Below are positions 46,165 to 56,820 of a stretch of DNA of 64,000 nt, piece after piece; the first letter of the stretch is position 1, and each line of letters opens with the position of its first letter. This DNA comes from Torulaspora globosa (taxonomy: Eukaryota; Ascomycota; Saccharomycetes; Saccharomycetales; Saccharomycetaceae): assembly GCF_014133895.1 (NCBI RefSeq), contig NC_050731.1, positions 124,001 to 188,000 on the forward strand, given 5' to 3'. Made by a program: the position numbers and the translations under genes. The notes below the pieces were generated by a model. It saw only the letters and a program-made list of their open reading frames with translations, was not told the origin of the DNA and did not search any database.

Positions 46165-49100
46165 TCAATTAGCCTTGACGCTCACTGCTTGCACCAAATT
46201 CTCGAATAGCGTTGGTTTTGGTTTCAAGTCGCCATCATCTATTTCAGTGGCTTTTATAACCTTGAAAGCGCCAGTACCAATCGACATTGTTTGACCAAGG
46301 ATGATACATTCCGAGACACCCTCCACGGCGTCTTTTTTCATATAAAACGCTGCGTCGAATAAGTGATCCGTTGTCTTTTCGAAAGATGCCAGCTGAAGGA
46401 CGGAGTCTCGCATCTTGCTTAAACCGAATCTAGTGATACCCAAAACCTCACCCTTATAAGTCATCACATCTCCCAAAAGTTGAATATGACGAGGATCGAC
46501 GCTCATACCGTGATTACTCATTGTATAATCAATTTCTCCGATGATACTTGCTCTGGCGGCTTCGATACCTAGAACGCTCATGACTTCCAAAACGTGGTTT
46601 GTAACTGTTTTATGTCCTACGACACCATCTGTAGCCATAACATCTCTCAGACCATAACCCTCAACCAACAATTCACGCTTTGAGTCATCCCGTACATTGA
46701 TAACGGCTCTTGAAATATCTGGCAAGCCTTTCACCACAATATCTGGAAGGGCACGACGCAAATGTTGCATTCTGAAGAAGACATCATTTTCACTAGGTTC
46801 TTTTGCCGAAGTCGAAATCGATTTCGCCTTATAACCCTCGGGAAAGACGTTGATTGCAATTTTGTCCTTCCCCAGAATACTCACGTCTGACGCCTGAATT
46901 TTCAGCTTCGGAGCCCGTGTGATTGCGACGGCAATATCTTCGATCGTTAACTCAAGTTGAAGCTTGTCAATTGTGCTCAAGTCTACTCTGACCTGTATGA
47001 ACGAAAGGTTGTCATGGTAAACATCTTGAATGTAAAATGCGACATCAGAAAGTAAAGTTTTTTCGATCCTACCTTTAACCACTCTCGCAGCTCTCTCGTC
47101 ATTGTCATTCACAAGAACAGCATTAATAATCGGAGTGGATATGACTTTAGATGCGTTGATAATTTCCTTAATACGAGGAACCCCCAGCGTGACGTTCATA
47201 GAAGCAACACCAGCGAAGTGGAAAGTCTTCAAAGTCATTTGAGTACCAGGCTCACCAATTGACTGTGCACCAATTGCACCCACAGCAGTACCAGGCTCCA
47301 CCTTAGCCCTACGGTACTTTAGAATGGCGATTTTCAAAAACTCGCTAACGGCTCTGCCAGTGATGCGGCACAATTGATCGACGGAATATCTGGTAGATTC
47401 AGGAACGTGCTCGTCCAAATCCATACTCTTGAATTCTTCACCAGGTTCATCCAGTAATTCTTTCATTCCTCTTTGTTTTCTTACGGAAGCTAACAGCTCT
47501 GCTTTGCTGAGCATGAATTTCCTTAAAGACAGATAGAAGTTCCTTTCGGCATCATTCTGATCAATGTACTCAACCAATGCATTTTCTTCTTTGGGGACAA
47601 CTTTACCGACATTATCATACCGAATGAGCCTATCCTGCAAAGGACCTAATATTTTATCTGTTTCCGACATGATTTGATAAGGAAGCAAGCCTTTGTCAGT
47701 GTTGTTAAAGGTGATATTAAAGGCATGATTCCATGATCTAACAAAATTGACAGGTTGTGCATTACCTTCCATCTCCATGGGGTCCAGACCGTCGCCACCA
47801 TATGTGAACTGAACAATACCGTTGGAGGATGTTCTGACTGTGTTATCATATTGACAAGACAGATCCTCTAAAGATTTCATCAATCTACGGGACATATAAC
47901 CAGTCTCTGCTGTTTTCACGGCAGTATCAACCAACCCTTCACGACCAGAAATAGCGTGGAAAAGAAACTCTGGGGGTGTTAATCCTGAGAAGAAAGAATT
48001 TCTAACGAAACCCTTCGATTGAGGCGTTTTTGAGTTCTTTGGGAAATGAGGTAAAGAACGATCTTGGAAACCATCGGGAACACGATTACCAGATATAATT
48101 TGCTGACCAACGACCGCCACCATTTGGGAAACATTCAAAGTGGAACCCTTGGAACCACACGTTGCCATGATCAAGGGAGCGTTCAGATTATCAAGCTCTC
48201 GAATGCACACATCACCAACTTCTTCTCTAACCTTCGAAAGTAGACCACCAATTTTTGCCTCTAACGTTTGTTCCTCATTACAGCCCGGTTGTGTTTCTAG
48301 CTTACCCTTGTTGTAAGAATCAATCAATTCATCACATTTTGCGTACGCGTATTCAACCATATCTTCCTTTTTTCTTTTCAGATCATCTGCTGGCGTCACA
48401 TCGCTGATACCAATCGAAAACCCTCTATTACCAAGATACCTGGCACAGAGTTTAGCCATTCTATTCATTGCATGGGCTGCTTCTTGAGGCCCGTAATCTC
48501 TCAAAATAGTATAAAATACCGAATGCTTCTTACCATCACCAAGGACAGATTTATCCATGACTCCGCTGAGAATTTCTGACCCCCTGATAATCACATAACC
48601 ATCATTCTGAGACATTTCACTTGGATAAGATTTGTTTTTTGGTGGAATGAAAACTTTATTCTTTGCGTCTAGGTTGATAACCACCGATGACAATTTGTTT
48701 GGTCTGATCAACAAAGAGAAAACTTGTTTACCAGTCCACAGGTAATATGGCTTCATGATTGCAGGAGGTGGAATATCAAATTGAGTATTAGCGTCAGACA
48801 TCATGGAAAGTAACTGTGTCAAGGTTGCCCTATCGAAGAACGAATCCTTATGCGAGATTAGATATGAACCTGTTATGAAATCTTGTGTTGCAGCGATAAT
48901 GGGCTCACCAGATTTTGGAGTCAAGAGGTTGTTTTTGACTCCCATCAGGTTTATTGCCTCAGCCCTTGCCTCTTCAGTCTGAGGGACATGTAAATTCATT
49001 TCGTCACCATCAAAATCGGCATTGTATGGTGTACAGACACATTCATTTAATCTGAAAGTTCTCCACGGGCGGATCTTCGCATAATGGGATAAGATAGATA

Positions 49101-50547
49101 ATCTGTGTAATGACGGTTGACGGTTGAACAGCACAACATCGCCATCTTCAAGATGCCTTTCTACCACATCTCCAACTCTCAAATTCTTGGCCAACTTCAC
49201 ACGATCACCGTACCGTAAGTTTCTTCTGGCGTCTTCATCGCTCTTCAAAAGATAATTTGCACCCGGGTGGACGTTCGGTCCATTAATGATCAATTGCCGC
49301 AGTTTTTGCCTATTGTAACGCGTCACCTTCTCAGGATACGTCAGTACTTTCGCCACACGATCGGGAACAGCGACTTCATCAATGGACAGGTTAGGATCTG
49401 GTGAAATGACAGTTCTTCCTGAAAAATCCACACGCTTACCAGATAAATTACCTCTAAATCTACCTTGTTTACCTTTTAAACGTTGGCAGAAGCCCCTTAT
49501 CGGCTTCACTTTACCACCTCCACTAGAAGCTCCAGGCATCATAGCTGGATTGACAGAATCGGAATTAATGTACATGGCCACCGAAAGCTGAAGATAATCC
49601 CAATGCTCCATCATGTTATTGATTGAGATACCTTTCTCCAGTCCACTTTTAATGAGTGAAGAGGTCCAAACAATTTCTGTGAGTTTCACAGTTAGATCGT
49701 CCTCATTGGAGGCAGGAGAATCTTGCATCATAACAGAGGGTCTGATACAAACAGGCGGTGCCGGTAAGTACCGCCAGATGTATGTTTCCGGTCTGCCCGA
49801 TTTAACGGACGAATCAATTCCGAGCAGTTCGCAATCGTCCGGCCTTAGCTGTTTGAAAAGATTTAAAGTTTTCAACGGGTTTAGATCATCCATGCAGCGC
49901 TTCACGTAACGCTCAAGCTCTGGATTGTGCGACAAAACTTCATCCCAGTCACCAACCCACTTATCCTTCTCTGGTGCGGATTTCTTGCCCGCCCAACGGA
50001 ATGTGTCATGGATAATCTTGAGTGATGCCGAACCTGACCCAGCTGCAGCCTTTTTCACCACACCGTTTAGCGCACCACATTGCAGACATCTTCTCTGTTT
50101 TTTACATTGATCCAACACTTTCTTCAATATGCCCATACGTCTGAGGTTGTCAACGCCGGGGCGACGTAGCTCCGAAAGGAAATGCCTTCTATCAGTATCA
50201 TTCAGTAAAATAGCCGAGCAATTCTTACAGATCCCCTGCAGAATTTGAATGGTTGCTTTGAAGTAACCCACGTGAAAAACTGGCAACGCAAGCTTTATAT
50301 GTCCAAAATGACCGTGACAAGACGCCAGATTTCCATGACAGGTGCTACACTCCAAACTGGATGATGAGACACCCATCTTAGGGTCCAAGGCACCTCCGGC
50401 CTTGGCAGCACGGCCATTCTCAAGGTCGAACAGATCACGGGTGGAGATCTCGACCTCTGATTGAGCCACAATATCGGCCGCGCTGAGTGCGCTAAACTCC
50501 AGCCCACTGATCTTCTTTGGAGTCGTACCAGAAACAACTTCTTTCAT
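46165..50547 (-). CDS. RPO31: RNA polymerase III largest subunit Rpo31 (C160)
   Basis: 1460 residues, the same length as in S. cerevisiae. It is the catalytic beta'-like subunit of RNA polymerase III. The N-terminal zinc sites are LECSTCHGNLASCHGHFGH. The clamp and switch region has GRFRGNLSGKRVDFSGRTVI. The catalytic magnesium motif is CTPYNADFDGDEMNLHVPQT, intact near residue 505. The bridge helix region is KGFVRNSFFSGLTPPEFLFH, and the C-terminal block EPGTQMTLKTFHFAGVASMN belongs to the trigger loop. The start is the ATG at 50547 (MKEVVSGTTPKK), equal to the yeast start; upstream codons lack an ATG. The gene's 3' end lies about 150 bases from a tRNA gene that its product would transcribe. 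Confidence 0.98.
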   Translation of the reverse strand: MKEVVSGTTPKKISGLEFSALSAADIVAQSEVEISTRDLFDLENGRAAKAGGALDPKMGVSSSSLECSTCHGNLASCHGHFGHIKLALPVFHVGYFKATIQILQGICKNCSAILLNDTDRRHFLSELRRPGVDNLRRMGILKKVLDQCKKQRRCLQCGALNGVVKKAAAGSGSASLKIIHDTFRWAGKKSAPEKDKWVGDWDEVLSHNPELERYVKRCMDDLNPLKTLNLFKQLRPDDCELLGIDSSVKSGRPETYIWRYLPAPPVCIRPSVMMQDSPASNEDDLTVKLTEIVWTSSLIKSGLEKGISINNMMEHWDYLQLSVAMYINSDSVNPAMMPGASSGGGKVKPIRGFCQRLKGKQGRFRGNLSGKRVDFSGRTVISPDPNLSIDEVAVPDRVAKVLTYPEKVTRYNRQKLRQLIINGPNVHPGANYLLKSDEDARRNLRYGDRVKLAKNLRVGDVVERHLEDGDVVLFNRQPSLHRLSILSHYAKIRPWRTFRLNECVCTPYNADFDGDEMNLHVPQTEEARAEAINLMGVKNNLLTPKSGEPIIAATQDFITGSYLISHKDSFFDRATLTQLLSMMSDANTQFDIPPPAIMKPYYLWTGKQVFSLLIRPNKLSSVVINLDAKNKVFIPPKNKSYPSEMSQNDGYVIIRGSEILSGVMDKSVLGDGKKHSVFYTILRDYGPQEAAHAMNRMAKLCARYLGNRGFSIGISDVTPADDLKRKKEDMVEYAYAKCDELIDSYNKGKLETQPGCNEEQTLEAKIGGLLSKVREEVGDVCIRELDNLNAPLIMATCGSKGSTLNVSQMVAVVGQQIISGNRVPDGFQDRSLPHFPKNSKTPQSKGFVRNSFFSGLTPPEFLFHAISGREGLVDTAVKTAETGYMSRRLMKSLEDLSCQYDNTVRTSSNGIVQFTYGGDGLDPMEMEGNAQPVNFVRSWNHAFNITFNNTDKGLLPYQIMSETDKILGPLQDRLIRYDNVGKVVPKEENALVEYIDQNDAERNFYLSLRKFMLSKAELLASVRKQRGMKELLDEPGEEFKSMDLDEHVPESTRYSVDQLCRITGRAVSEFLKIAILKYRRAKVEPGTAVGAIGAQSIGEPGTQMTLKTFHFAGVASMNVTLGVPRIKEIINASKVISTPIINAVLVNDNDERAARVVKGRIEKTLLSDVAFYIQDVYHDNLSFIQVRVDLSTIDKLQLELTIEDIAVAITRAPKLKIQASDVSILGKDKIAINVFPEGYKAKSISTSAKEPSENDVFFRMQHLRRALPDIVVKGLPDISRAVINVRDDSKRELLVEGYGLRDVMATDGVVGHKTVTNHVLEVMSVLGIEAARASIIGEIDYTMSNHGMSVDPRHIQLLGDVMTYKGEVLGITRFGLSKMRDSVLQLASFEKTTDHLFDAAFYMKKDAVEGVSECIILGQTMSIGTGAFKVIKATEIDDGDLKPKPTLFENLVQAVSVKAN

Positions 50548-50762
50548 CTTAGTCTCCAAATTTCAATCTCGAGCCCACTGGAAGTCCCCCACCACCAGGA
50601 CGCAGCAAATCGCTTGTGACTATTGGGCAATCCTGCTCAATGACACTTTGTCGGCTGCTAAATGCAATGGTCGTCCTATTGATCTGCGATGACTTGCTAA
50701 ATTAAAATTTGAACCACATCGTCCTTGGTGATTCGACATCTCACTTGCAACGTTCAGCGCTT

Positions 50763-50771
50763 GGTGGCGAA
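50763..50771 (+). promoter_or_regulatory. Proteasome-associated control element (variant) of SEM1
   Basis: GGTGGCGAA, one base from the Rpn4 consensus GGTGGCAAA, 95 bases before the SEM1 start codon. The same variant occurs upstream of RPT5. Confidence 0.65.
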
Positions 50772-50865
50772 AAATAACCACGGGATTACCGCCAGCTTCA
50801 AAGGCTTATAGAAGATCACTTAACGAGCCCTCTTAGGAAGAGGTATCGGTTAGCAGGGTTCAAAG

Positions 50866-51159
50866 ATGAGTGGGAGTGGTAAAGCAGCACAGAAGAGCAA
50901 TGGAGCAGACGCAGGTGCGGTCGAAGACCTGAAAAAAGTGCATAAACAGAGTCTGGAAGAGGACGATGAATTTGAAGATTTCCCAGTAGACACATGGCCC
51001 ATTGATGAAAGTCTGAGAAGCGCAACAAACGGCCAAACGAACCTATGGCAGGAAGACTGGGATGATGTCGAGGTGGACGACGATTTCACAAAGGAGCTGA
51101 GGGCAGAGTTGGAGAGAAACAAAGAACAGCAGCAGCAGCCCCAAGCGCAACAACGTTGA
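50866..51159 (+). CDS. SEM1: Sem1/Dss1, proteasome lid and TREX-2 subunit
   Basis: 97 residues (S. cerevisiae 89). A small acidic, disordered protein shared by the 19S proteasome lid and the TREX-2 mRNA export complex; its human homologue DSS1 binds BRCA2. The two conserved acidic-tryptophan blocks are present: DDEFEDFPVDTWPID near 33-47 and LWQEDWDDVEVDDDFTKEL near 62-80. The end is glutamine-rich (EQQQQPQAQQR). In S. cerevisiae it follows ESC2 (YDR363W-A); here RPO31 and the tRNA from the other track lie between. Confidence 0.95.
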   Translation: MSGSGKAAQKSNGADAGAVEDLKKVHKQSLEEDDEFEDFPVDTWPIDESLRSATNGQTNLWQEDWDDVEVDDDFTKELRAELERNKEQQQQPQAQQR

Positions 51160-51333
51160 AAAACAATACCGGTAGCTAATGTAGCCTATGTAACCATCTA
51201 TTACCAACGAAGCTGATAAGCGTCTAGTGACAAGTGAACTTATATGCTAAGAATGGAACCGCCGAGGTCTGTTTTGTTTATACCCCTAGAAGTGTTACCC
51301 GGCAGGAGCCTAGCTATATGGTACTGTCGCCTG

Positions 51334-51343
51334 GGTGGCGAAA
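51334..51343 (+). promoter_or_regulatory. Proteasome-associated control element (variant) of RPT5
   Basis: GGTGGCGAAA, identical to the site upstream of SEM1, 111 bases before the RPT5 start codon. Confidence 0.65.
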
Positions 51344-51453
51344 TGGCTAAGAGCAGTTGAATCGACAGGAAGATGAGACCAGGGAGCTTCACAGTACTGT
51401 TAGGGTGTTGGGAAGTGGTGTATTAAGTCTGTTCGGCGGTTAGATTTAACAGG

Positions 51454-52758
51454 ATGGCGACTTTGGAAGAATTGGATGCTCAACAGTTACCGGGTGACGA
51501 TGAAGTTGATCAAGAAATCTTGAATCTGCCCACTCATGAATTGCAGACCAGAACGAAGCTGCTCGATAATGAGATACGTATCTTCAGGTCTGAGTTACAG
51601 AGGTTGTCGCACGAAAACAATGTCATGCTGGAGAAGATAAAGGATAACAAGGAAAAGATCAAGAACAACAGGCAGCTGCCCTATTTGGTGGCTAACATTG
51701 TGGAAATTATGGATATGGATGCATTGGGAGACAAGGAAAACAGCGAGGCGGTCACTCAGAGTGGGAACTTGAACTTAGATAACACCGCAGAGGGTAAAGC
51801 CGCCGTGGTGAAGACTTCCTCCAGGCAAACGGTTTTCTTACCTATGGTGGGACTTGTGGACCCAGATACTTTGAAGCCAAACGATTTGGTGGGCGTTAAC
51901 AAGGACTCATATCTGATTTTGGAGACTTTGCCTTCGGAGTTTGATTCTCGCGTTAAAGCCATGGAGGTTGACGAGAAACCGACGGAAACGTACTCCGATG
52001 TCGGTGGTTTAGATAAACAAATAGAGGAACTGGTTGAAGCTATTGTGCTGCCCATGAAACGTGCTGATAAGTTTAAGGATATGGGGATCAAGGCTCCCAA
52101 GGGGGCTTTGATGTACGGACCTCCGGGCACCGGTAAAACTCTACTGGCTCGTGCTTGCGCGGCTCAGACGAATGCTACTTTCTTGAAATTAGCCGCTCCT
52201 CAACTTGTCCAAATGTTTATCGGTGAAGGTGCCAAGCTAGTCAGAGACGCATTCGCGTTAGCTAAAGAGAAGGCTCCAGCGATTATTTTTATCGATGAGT
52301 TAGATGCTATTGGTACCAAGAGATTCGACTCAGAGAAGTCGGGTGATAGAGAAGTGCAAAGAACTATGTTGGAACTCTTAAATCAACTGGATGGTTTTGG
52401 ATCTGATGACCGCGTCAAAGTCTTGGCAGCTACCAACAGAGTTGATGTGCTGGATCCAGCTTTGCTGAGATCTGGTAGATTAGACAGAAAGATTGAATTC
52501 CCTCTGCCTACCGAAGACGCCAGAGCCCAAATTTTGCAAATTCATTCGAGAAAAATGACGACGGACGATGACATAAATTGGCAGGAGTTGGCTAGATCAA
52601 CAGATGAGTTTAATGGTGCACAGTTAAAAGCAGTATCGGTGGAAGCAGGTATGATTGCCTTGAGAAATGGGCAATCCTCCGTCAAGCATGAAGATTTTGT
52701 TGACGCCATAGGTGAAGTGCAGGCAAGAAAATCAAAGTCTGTATCATTCTATGCATAA
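51454..52758 (+). CDS. RPT5: 26S proteasome AAA-ATPase Rpt5
   Basis: 434 residues, equal to S. cerevisiae Rpt5 (YOR117W). One of six ATPases of the 19S base ring that unfold substrates and open the 20S gate. An N-terminal coiled coil is followed by an OB fold, then the AAA domain: Walker [15 protein letters not shown] near 220, Walker [13 protein letters not shown] near 275, and the arginine-finger region [16 protein letters not shown]. The C-terminus SVSFYA is the HbYX tail that docks into the 20S alpha ring. It is a direct neighbour of SEM1, another 19S subunit, but that pairing comes from the merged chromosome IV/XV order, not an operon. Confidence 0.98.
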   Translation: MATLEELDAQQLPGDDEVDQEILNLPTHELQTRTKLLDNEIRIFRSELQRLSHENNVMLEKIKDNKEKIKNNRQLPYLVANIVEIMDMDALGDKENSEAVTQSGNLNLDNTAEGKAAVVKTSSRQTVFLPMVGLVDPDTLKPNDLVGVNKDSYLILETLPSEFDSRVKAMEVDEKPTETYSDVGGLDKQIEELVEAIVLPMKRADKFKDMGIKAPKGALMYGPPGTGKTLLARACAAQTNATFLKLAAPQLVQMFIGEGAKLVRDAFALAKEKAPAIIFIDELDAIGTKRFDSEKSGDREVQRTMLELLNQLDGFGSDDRVKVLAATNRVDVLDPALLRSGRLDRKIEFPLPTEDARAQILQIHSRKMTTDDDINWQELARSTDEFNGAQLKAVSVEAGMIALRNGQSSVKHEDFVDAIGEVQARKSKSVSFYA

Positions 52759-52792
52759 ATAACTAATTATGTACACTAAAAAAGTATAAACT

Positions 52793-54139
52793 TCAGTCTA
52801 ACAAGTAAATTTTCCCTGCGCCCCCGGAGCATATGATCTTGCTGGTTTCTTGTGGATTCCAAGCAATCTGCGTAACAGGTTTATCGCCGTTTATATTGAT
52901 TGTCTTTAATAGTCGTGTTGTTGTCCAATCCCATATGAGCACTTTGCTTTTTGAGTCACCAGAACAGATGTAGTGTCCATCAGGCGAGAATGTGAACCCG
53001 ACACCGTAACCGGCGGAATGGTGGCCCTTGAACACCTTCTTGGCATTTTTCTTGTATTTGGGTTGCATGCCATAGGTGTAAATTGCATTATCCATGCTCT
53101 GCGTACAGAAGTACTTGTGCTGTGGATGAATATTAATGAATGGCATAGAGTGCTGCGTTGTGTCACTTATCTGCTTCACTGGTATGTTAATTTGATTTTC
53201 CCAGATTCTTACTGTCTTGTCTTCGGAAGACGATATGAACTTCGATCCATCGGGAAAGTACTTCAGACTTAAAATACCGCTTAAGTGGTGATCGTAGATT
53301 TGCACAAGACCTTCCTTGGCTGAGACGCGTAAGTCATACTGGTTGATCTTAGAGTTTGAAAGTCCGACAATGAAGACATCCGACTGCGTTGGATGGAATC
53401 GTACATCATTTGGCGTGCTCTTAAGCTGTATTCTAGTCGTTACCTTTCCGGTTTCAGTGTTCCAAAGCTTGACACTCTGATCAAAAGCAGCACTCAGAAA
53501 CGAAGTGCCATCGTGAGCGAAATCTATCGCCTTGATCGGTTTGGAATGACCTCGATAGTCTCGTAGACACTGACGGTCGTGATAGGAATCCCAAATTCTA
53601 AGCATGTTGTCATTTCCTCCCGACAGAAACAGATGTCCAGTTTTGGGCAGGTACTTCAAAACCCCCGTCCCATTGAGATGACCCTTATAAACGTGAATTG
53701 TTTTTTTCGGCAGATAGCATTTGAAAGATAATGGCTCTTTCCTAAGATCTATGTCAACATCCACAGGTGGATGGAGAAATCCACGATTTAGATAGTCCTT
53801 CTCGGACTCACCATAAAACGTAGACGTTTCAGTGAAACTCGTGTTGATTTCATTGATTTCAGTTGTTTCTTGGAACTCATCTAGATGTTCCGCTTCTTCG
53901 TGAAGCTCCTGATCAGAGTTGTCGGTATCAGAATCAGACCAGCGTGCCCACGGACCTTTACCTTGTCGCGCTAATCTTCTCCTTTTAACCGCCTTCAATG
54001 TGAAACTAGAGCTTCTCTTAGTGTCATTATTTGCCTCTAATTCGGCACCACCATTTCCGCCAGCGAGAGCATCGCCACTCGCTTTCACCTCCTCAGTTTC
54101 CGATTCTGAGCTTGAGTTATATCCTGCGACTAATGCCAT
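52793..54139 (-). CDS. CDC40: Splicing factor Cdc40/Prp17
   Basis: 448 residues (S. cerevisiae 455). Prp17 acts at the second step of pre-mRNA splicing and is needed for cell-cycle progression. The N-terminal 170 residues are charged and hold the conserved block FYGESEKDYLNRGFLHPP near 125. Seven WD40 repeats fill the rest (HLFLSGGNDNMLRIWDSYHD, FLSAAFDQSVKLWNTETG, KFISSSEDKTVRIWENQIN and others). The start is the ATG at 54139 (MALVAGYNSSSE), matching the yeast opening; seven open codons upstream were not used. It converges on RPT5 with 34 bases between stops. Confidence 0.96.
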   Translation of the reverse strand: MALVAGYNSSSESETEEVKASGDALAGGNGGAELEANNDTKRSSSFTLKAVKRRRLARQGKGPWARWSDSDTDNSDQELHEEAEHLDEFQETTEINEINTSFTETSTFYGESEKDYLNRGFLHPPVDVDIDLRKEPLSFKCYLPKKTIHVYKGHLNGTGVLKYLPKTGHLFLSGGNDNMLRIWDSYHDRQCLRDYRGHSKPIKAIDFAHDGTSFLSAAFDQSVKLWNTETGKVTTRIQLKSTPNDVRFHPTQSDVFIVGLSNSKINQYDLRVSAKEGLVQIYDHHLSGILSLKYFPDGSKFISSSEDKTVRIWENQINIPVKQISDTTQHSMPFINIHPQHKYFCTQSMDNAIYTYGMQPKYKKNAKKVFKGHHSAGYGVGFTFSPDGHYICSGDSKSKVLIWDWTTTRLLKTININGDKPVTQIAWNPQETSKIICSGGAGKIYLLD

Positions 54140-54332
54140 TATGATATAAGGCTTCTTCAATGGTCATTTTATCATTTAAAGAACTACCGTTCTCGCACAA
54201 ATAGTGACTAAGAAATTGCAAGAGATGCGATAACTAACATTTCATACACTCACTGTATAAAAAAAAATTCTTTTAATATTTGTTAAGTACCTGCTAAGCC
54301 CACCAAGATGGGAGCAAACTATGGATATTCTA

Positions 54333-56183
54333 TTAACTTTTTATTTTCTTGCTTCCTGTCTTTTTCAGTTTGGCAACGATGCCAGCGATGTCGCTCTTTT
54401 CATCGGCATCCCCAGCCTGCACCGATGGTCTTCTCTTCCTTGACTTGTTCTTACGCGACCGCTTGCTACGCTCAGCTAAAATCTCCTTCATCGCTTTTGT
54501 ATCTCTGTATTCGGGCTGAGATGGATCGATTGCGAAATCATGGCCCTCAAAAACTTCTTTGAACCTTGAATCCTGGAGATCAGGCTTGAAATCATCTTCA
54601 ACAATTTTTTTCCTGTCCTGGTACTTGTTCTTCTTCTTCTTTTCTTTCTCACTTTTCAGTATCTCATTCATATTGAAATGGGCCTTCTTATTCAAAGAGC
54701 TGTGGTTATCTTCTTCATCTTCCATCATGAGTAGTTCAAGCTCCGCCTTCAACTTTGAGTCTTGCTCTTCATTTTGATCTGTTTTCTGCTTTAGGGACTT
54801 TAACTTGGCCTTCTTTTCGGTTTCAGCTTGTTGTTTCAGTTCTTTCACCCTAGCCTTTCTTGCCTTACGACGCTCCTTTTCCTTACGACGTATCTTGTCT
54901 ATGGTCGACTCTTCTTGATCTTCCTTTGGAGCAGCATCGCCCTTTTCATCTAGACCAGGAGTAAACGTTATCTCCATATCTACCTCGCTATCGTCTTCGA
55001 TCCCGATCTTTGCGTCCTGTTTGGAGAAGTCAAAAGCGGAAGCCCCGTTGACCAATGACCTCAGTTTATCTTTCGACTCGACACCAAGATCGTCTTCGGA
55101 CCCGTCCGAGTCGGACGCTAAATAAGCTTTGAAATCCATGTCTTCAATTTCCTTTTGGGTGAACGCACGTTTGGCAACATCAAGTCGATCAGCGGGTGTC
55201 TCATCCCAAGTGAGCTTAACGTTGGAATGTTGCAAAGCGTCTGTACTAAATTGAAGTGGCTTATAATTTTTGGGCAGTTCGGAACATACGTCCCTGGGGT
55301 TTTCGTCAAATTCCATACCATCCGGCACATACCTTAAATCGAAAATATTGGCTGTTGATTCGTATTCGGTACCATCACAATTCTTGTATATACTTTCTGC
55401 CGCCTTCACGCTGTTGCAACTAACTATCGCATAGTAGTATCTTAGCCTATCAAGCTGATATTGACGCAAAGCTTTGTTATCCACATTTTTGTCCGCGTCG
55501 CCTTCCTCATAGAGATCTTTGATGTCCACATCGGAATCGCTGTCATCGTCTTCCCTCTTCTTGGATTTCTTTTTGCTCTTTTTAAATAGTTCCTTTGGTG
55601 GACCCTCCACCTCTTCCCTCTGCATTCTTTCTTTCCCAAACTCGCTTGGATATATCGCTATCTCAGTGATCTTACCATCAGGAGGCAAAAAACTTGAGAA
55701 AGTAATCATTAAATCTGCAGACCTCACATTATCCCAATCCAAGTTGACTACAGCTAACTTCTTGGATGGCTCTCCGGACGACGGTTCAGTCTTCTCCAAT
55801 TTCACCTCCGATTCTTCTTCGCTCTCCAGCTCCTCCTCGCTGGAGACTTCAGACTCTGAAGAAGTAAAGTCCTCAGACGAGCTTACATAATCGCTAGGTA
55901 CCTCACCACGCGCCCGATCAATGCTAGTGACCTTTTCCTTGACTTTTTCAGCCTCCTCGTCGCTTTTCTCGAAATACTTGTCAAAATCCTTCAATTCCTT
56001 ATCGTCTTGATCCCTGATCTTTCTCCCATATCTGTCAACCTTGGTTTTACGCTTGACTTCCAGGTCCTTTTTGCTGAAACGATCATCAAGCTTCACTTTG
56101 AAGCCTTTCTTTCTGACATTTTTGAACTTTGGATCATTATAGATCTTTGCAAATCTGGGATCGGCGCTCTCCTTTCCCGACAT
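54333..56183 (-). CDS. ESF1: 18S rRNA processing factor Esf1
   Basis: 616 residues (S. cerevisiae 628). Esf1 is a nucleolar component of the small-subunit processome. The N-terminus RFAKIYNDPKFKNVRKKGFK is conserved. Acidic and lysine-rich runs alternate (SEEELESEEESE, KKSKKKSKKRED). A central globular domain (VNLDWDNVRSADLMITFSSF) is near 145-340, and the C-terminal NUC153 domain (DSRFKEVFEGHDFAIDPSQP) is near 540. A textbook PAC plus RRPE pair lies 110-135 bases upstream, the signature of ribosome-biogenesis genes. Next to CDC40 as in YDR364C-YDR365C. Confidence 0.96.
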   Translation of the reverse strand: MSGKESADPRFAKIYNDPKFKNVRKKGFKVKLDDRFSKKDLEVKRKTKVDRYGRKIRDQDDKELKDFDKYFEKSDEEAEKVKEKVTSIDRARGEVPSDYVSSSEDFTSSESEVSSEEELESEEESEVKLEKTEPSSGEPSKKLAVVNLDWDNVRSADLMITFSSFLPPDGKITEIAIYPSEFGKERMQREEVEGPPKELFKKSKKKSKKREDDDSDSDVDIKDLYEEGDADKNVDNKALRQYQLDRLRYYYAIVSCNSVKAAESIYKNCDGTEYESTANIFDLRYVPDGMEFDENPRDVCSELPKNYKPLQFSTDALQHSNVKLTWDETPADRLDVAKRAFTQKEIEDMDFKAYLASDSDGSEDDLGVESKDKLRSLVNGASAFDFSKQDAKIGIEDDSEVDMEITFTPGLDEKGDAAPKEDQEESTIDKIRRKEKERRKARKARVKELKQQAETEKKAKLKSLKQKTDQNEEQDSKLKAELELLMMEDEEDNHSSLNKKAHFNMNEILKSEKEKKKKNKYQDRKKIVEDDFKPDLQDSRFKEVFEGHDFAIDPSQPEYRDTKAMKEILAERSKRSRKNKSRKRRPSVQAGDADEKSDIAGIVAKLKKTGSKKIKS

Positions 56184-56293
56184 GGTGACTCCAATAACTT
56201 GCTGCTAACACCTGAACCGTTGAAATGATTGAATCGGTAAAACACTTCTGATATTCATTATAATCCATCCTAAGAGAAGAGAGCAGATGAGCT

Positions 56294-56316
56294 GCGATGA
56301 GCACCTGAAAAATTTA
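56294..56316 (-). promoter_or_regulatory. PAC and RRPE elements of ESF1
   Basis: GCGATGAGC (PAC) at 56294-56302 and TGAAAAATTTA (RRPE) at 56306-56316, three bases apart. Both are the standard elements of the ribosome-biogenesis regulon (Dot6/Tod6 and Stb3). Confidence 0.8.
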
Positions 56317-56820
56317 AATCATTTAATACGTCAACAAACAATATCATTGAACAATGTGTCAAAGCATCAAATCTCAGGCAATCCTTCAATTGTGGATAAT
56401 CAGAAGCCCTATATCGGTCGCTGGTCATGTTAAAACCTTTAAACAACTAACGGGAGTTATACCCGAATTTTCTGCTTGATTGCAGGGAATTCAGGCACCT
56501 TAACGGCGTCGAAAGAAACTCATCACTCCGCGAAAACTGCTTCTAGCGACTGATCGGACATTGTGAGTTTTCCTGCCAGCTGTCGCAGCTTTCAATGCAA
56601 ATCTCTTGATCTCTCATCTTCGAGCTGTTTGGCTGCTCAACTCTCGATGTGTAGCGCACGAGGGAAGGACAGCAAACAGAATCGGGCTGTTGAATCAAGA
56701 AGAGAGGTGCAAGTTATAAAAACGATGGAAATTCGATTGATATAGCGTTAGTTGAAGCTGGCAGATCAAGCTGTTGCTCTCCTGGCAGCTCTGATCTAGA
56801 GATTTCGACGTTGGCTTAAG
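56317..56820. promoter_or_regulatory. Remainder of ESF1/RTC5 divergent promoter
   Basis: About 500 bases up to the RTC5 start. A short plus-strand open frame of 60 codons at 56563 has no recognisable features. No RNA gene or clear TATA seen. Confidence 0.4.
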
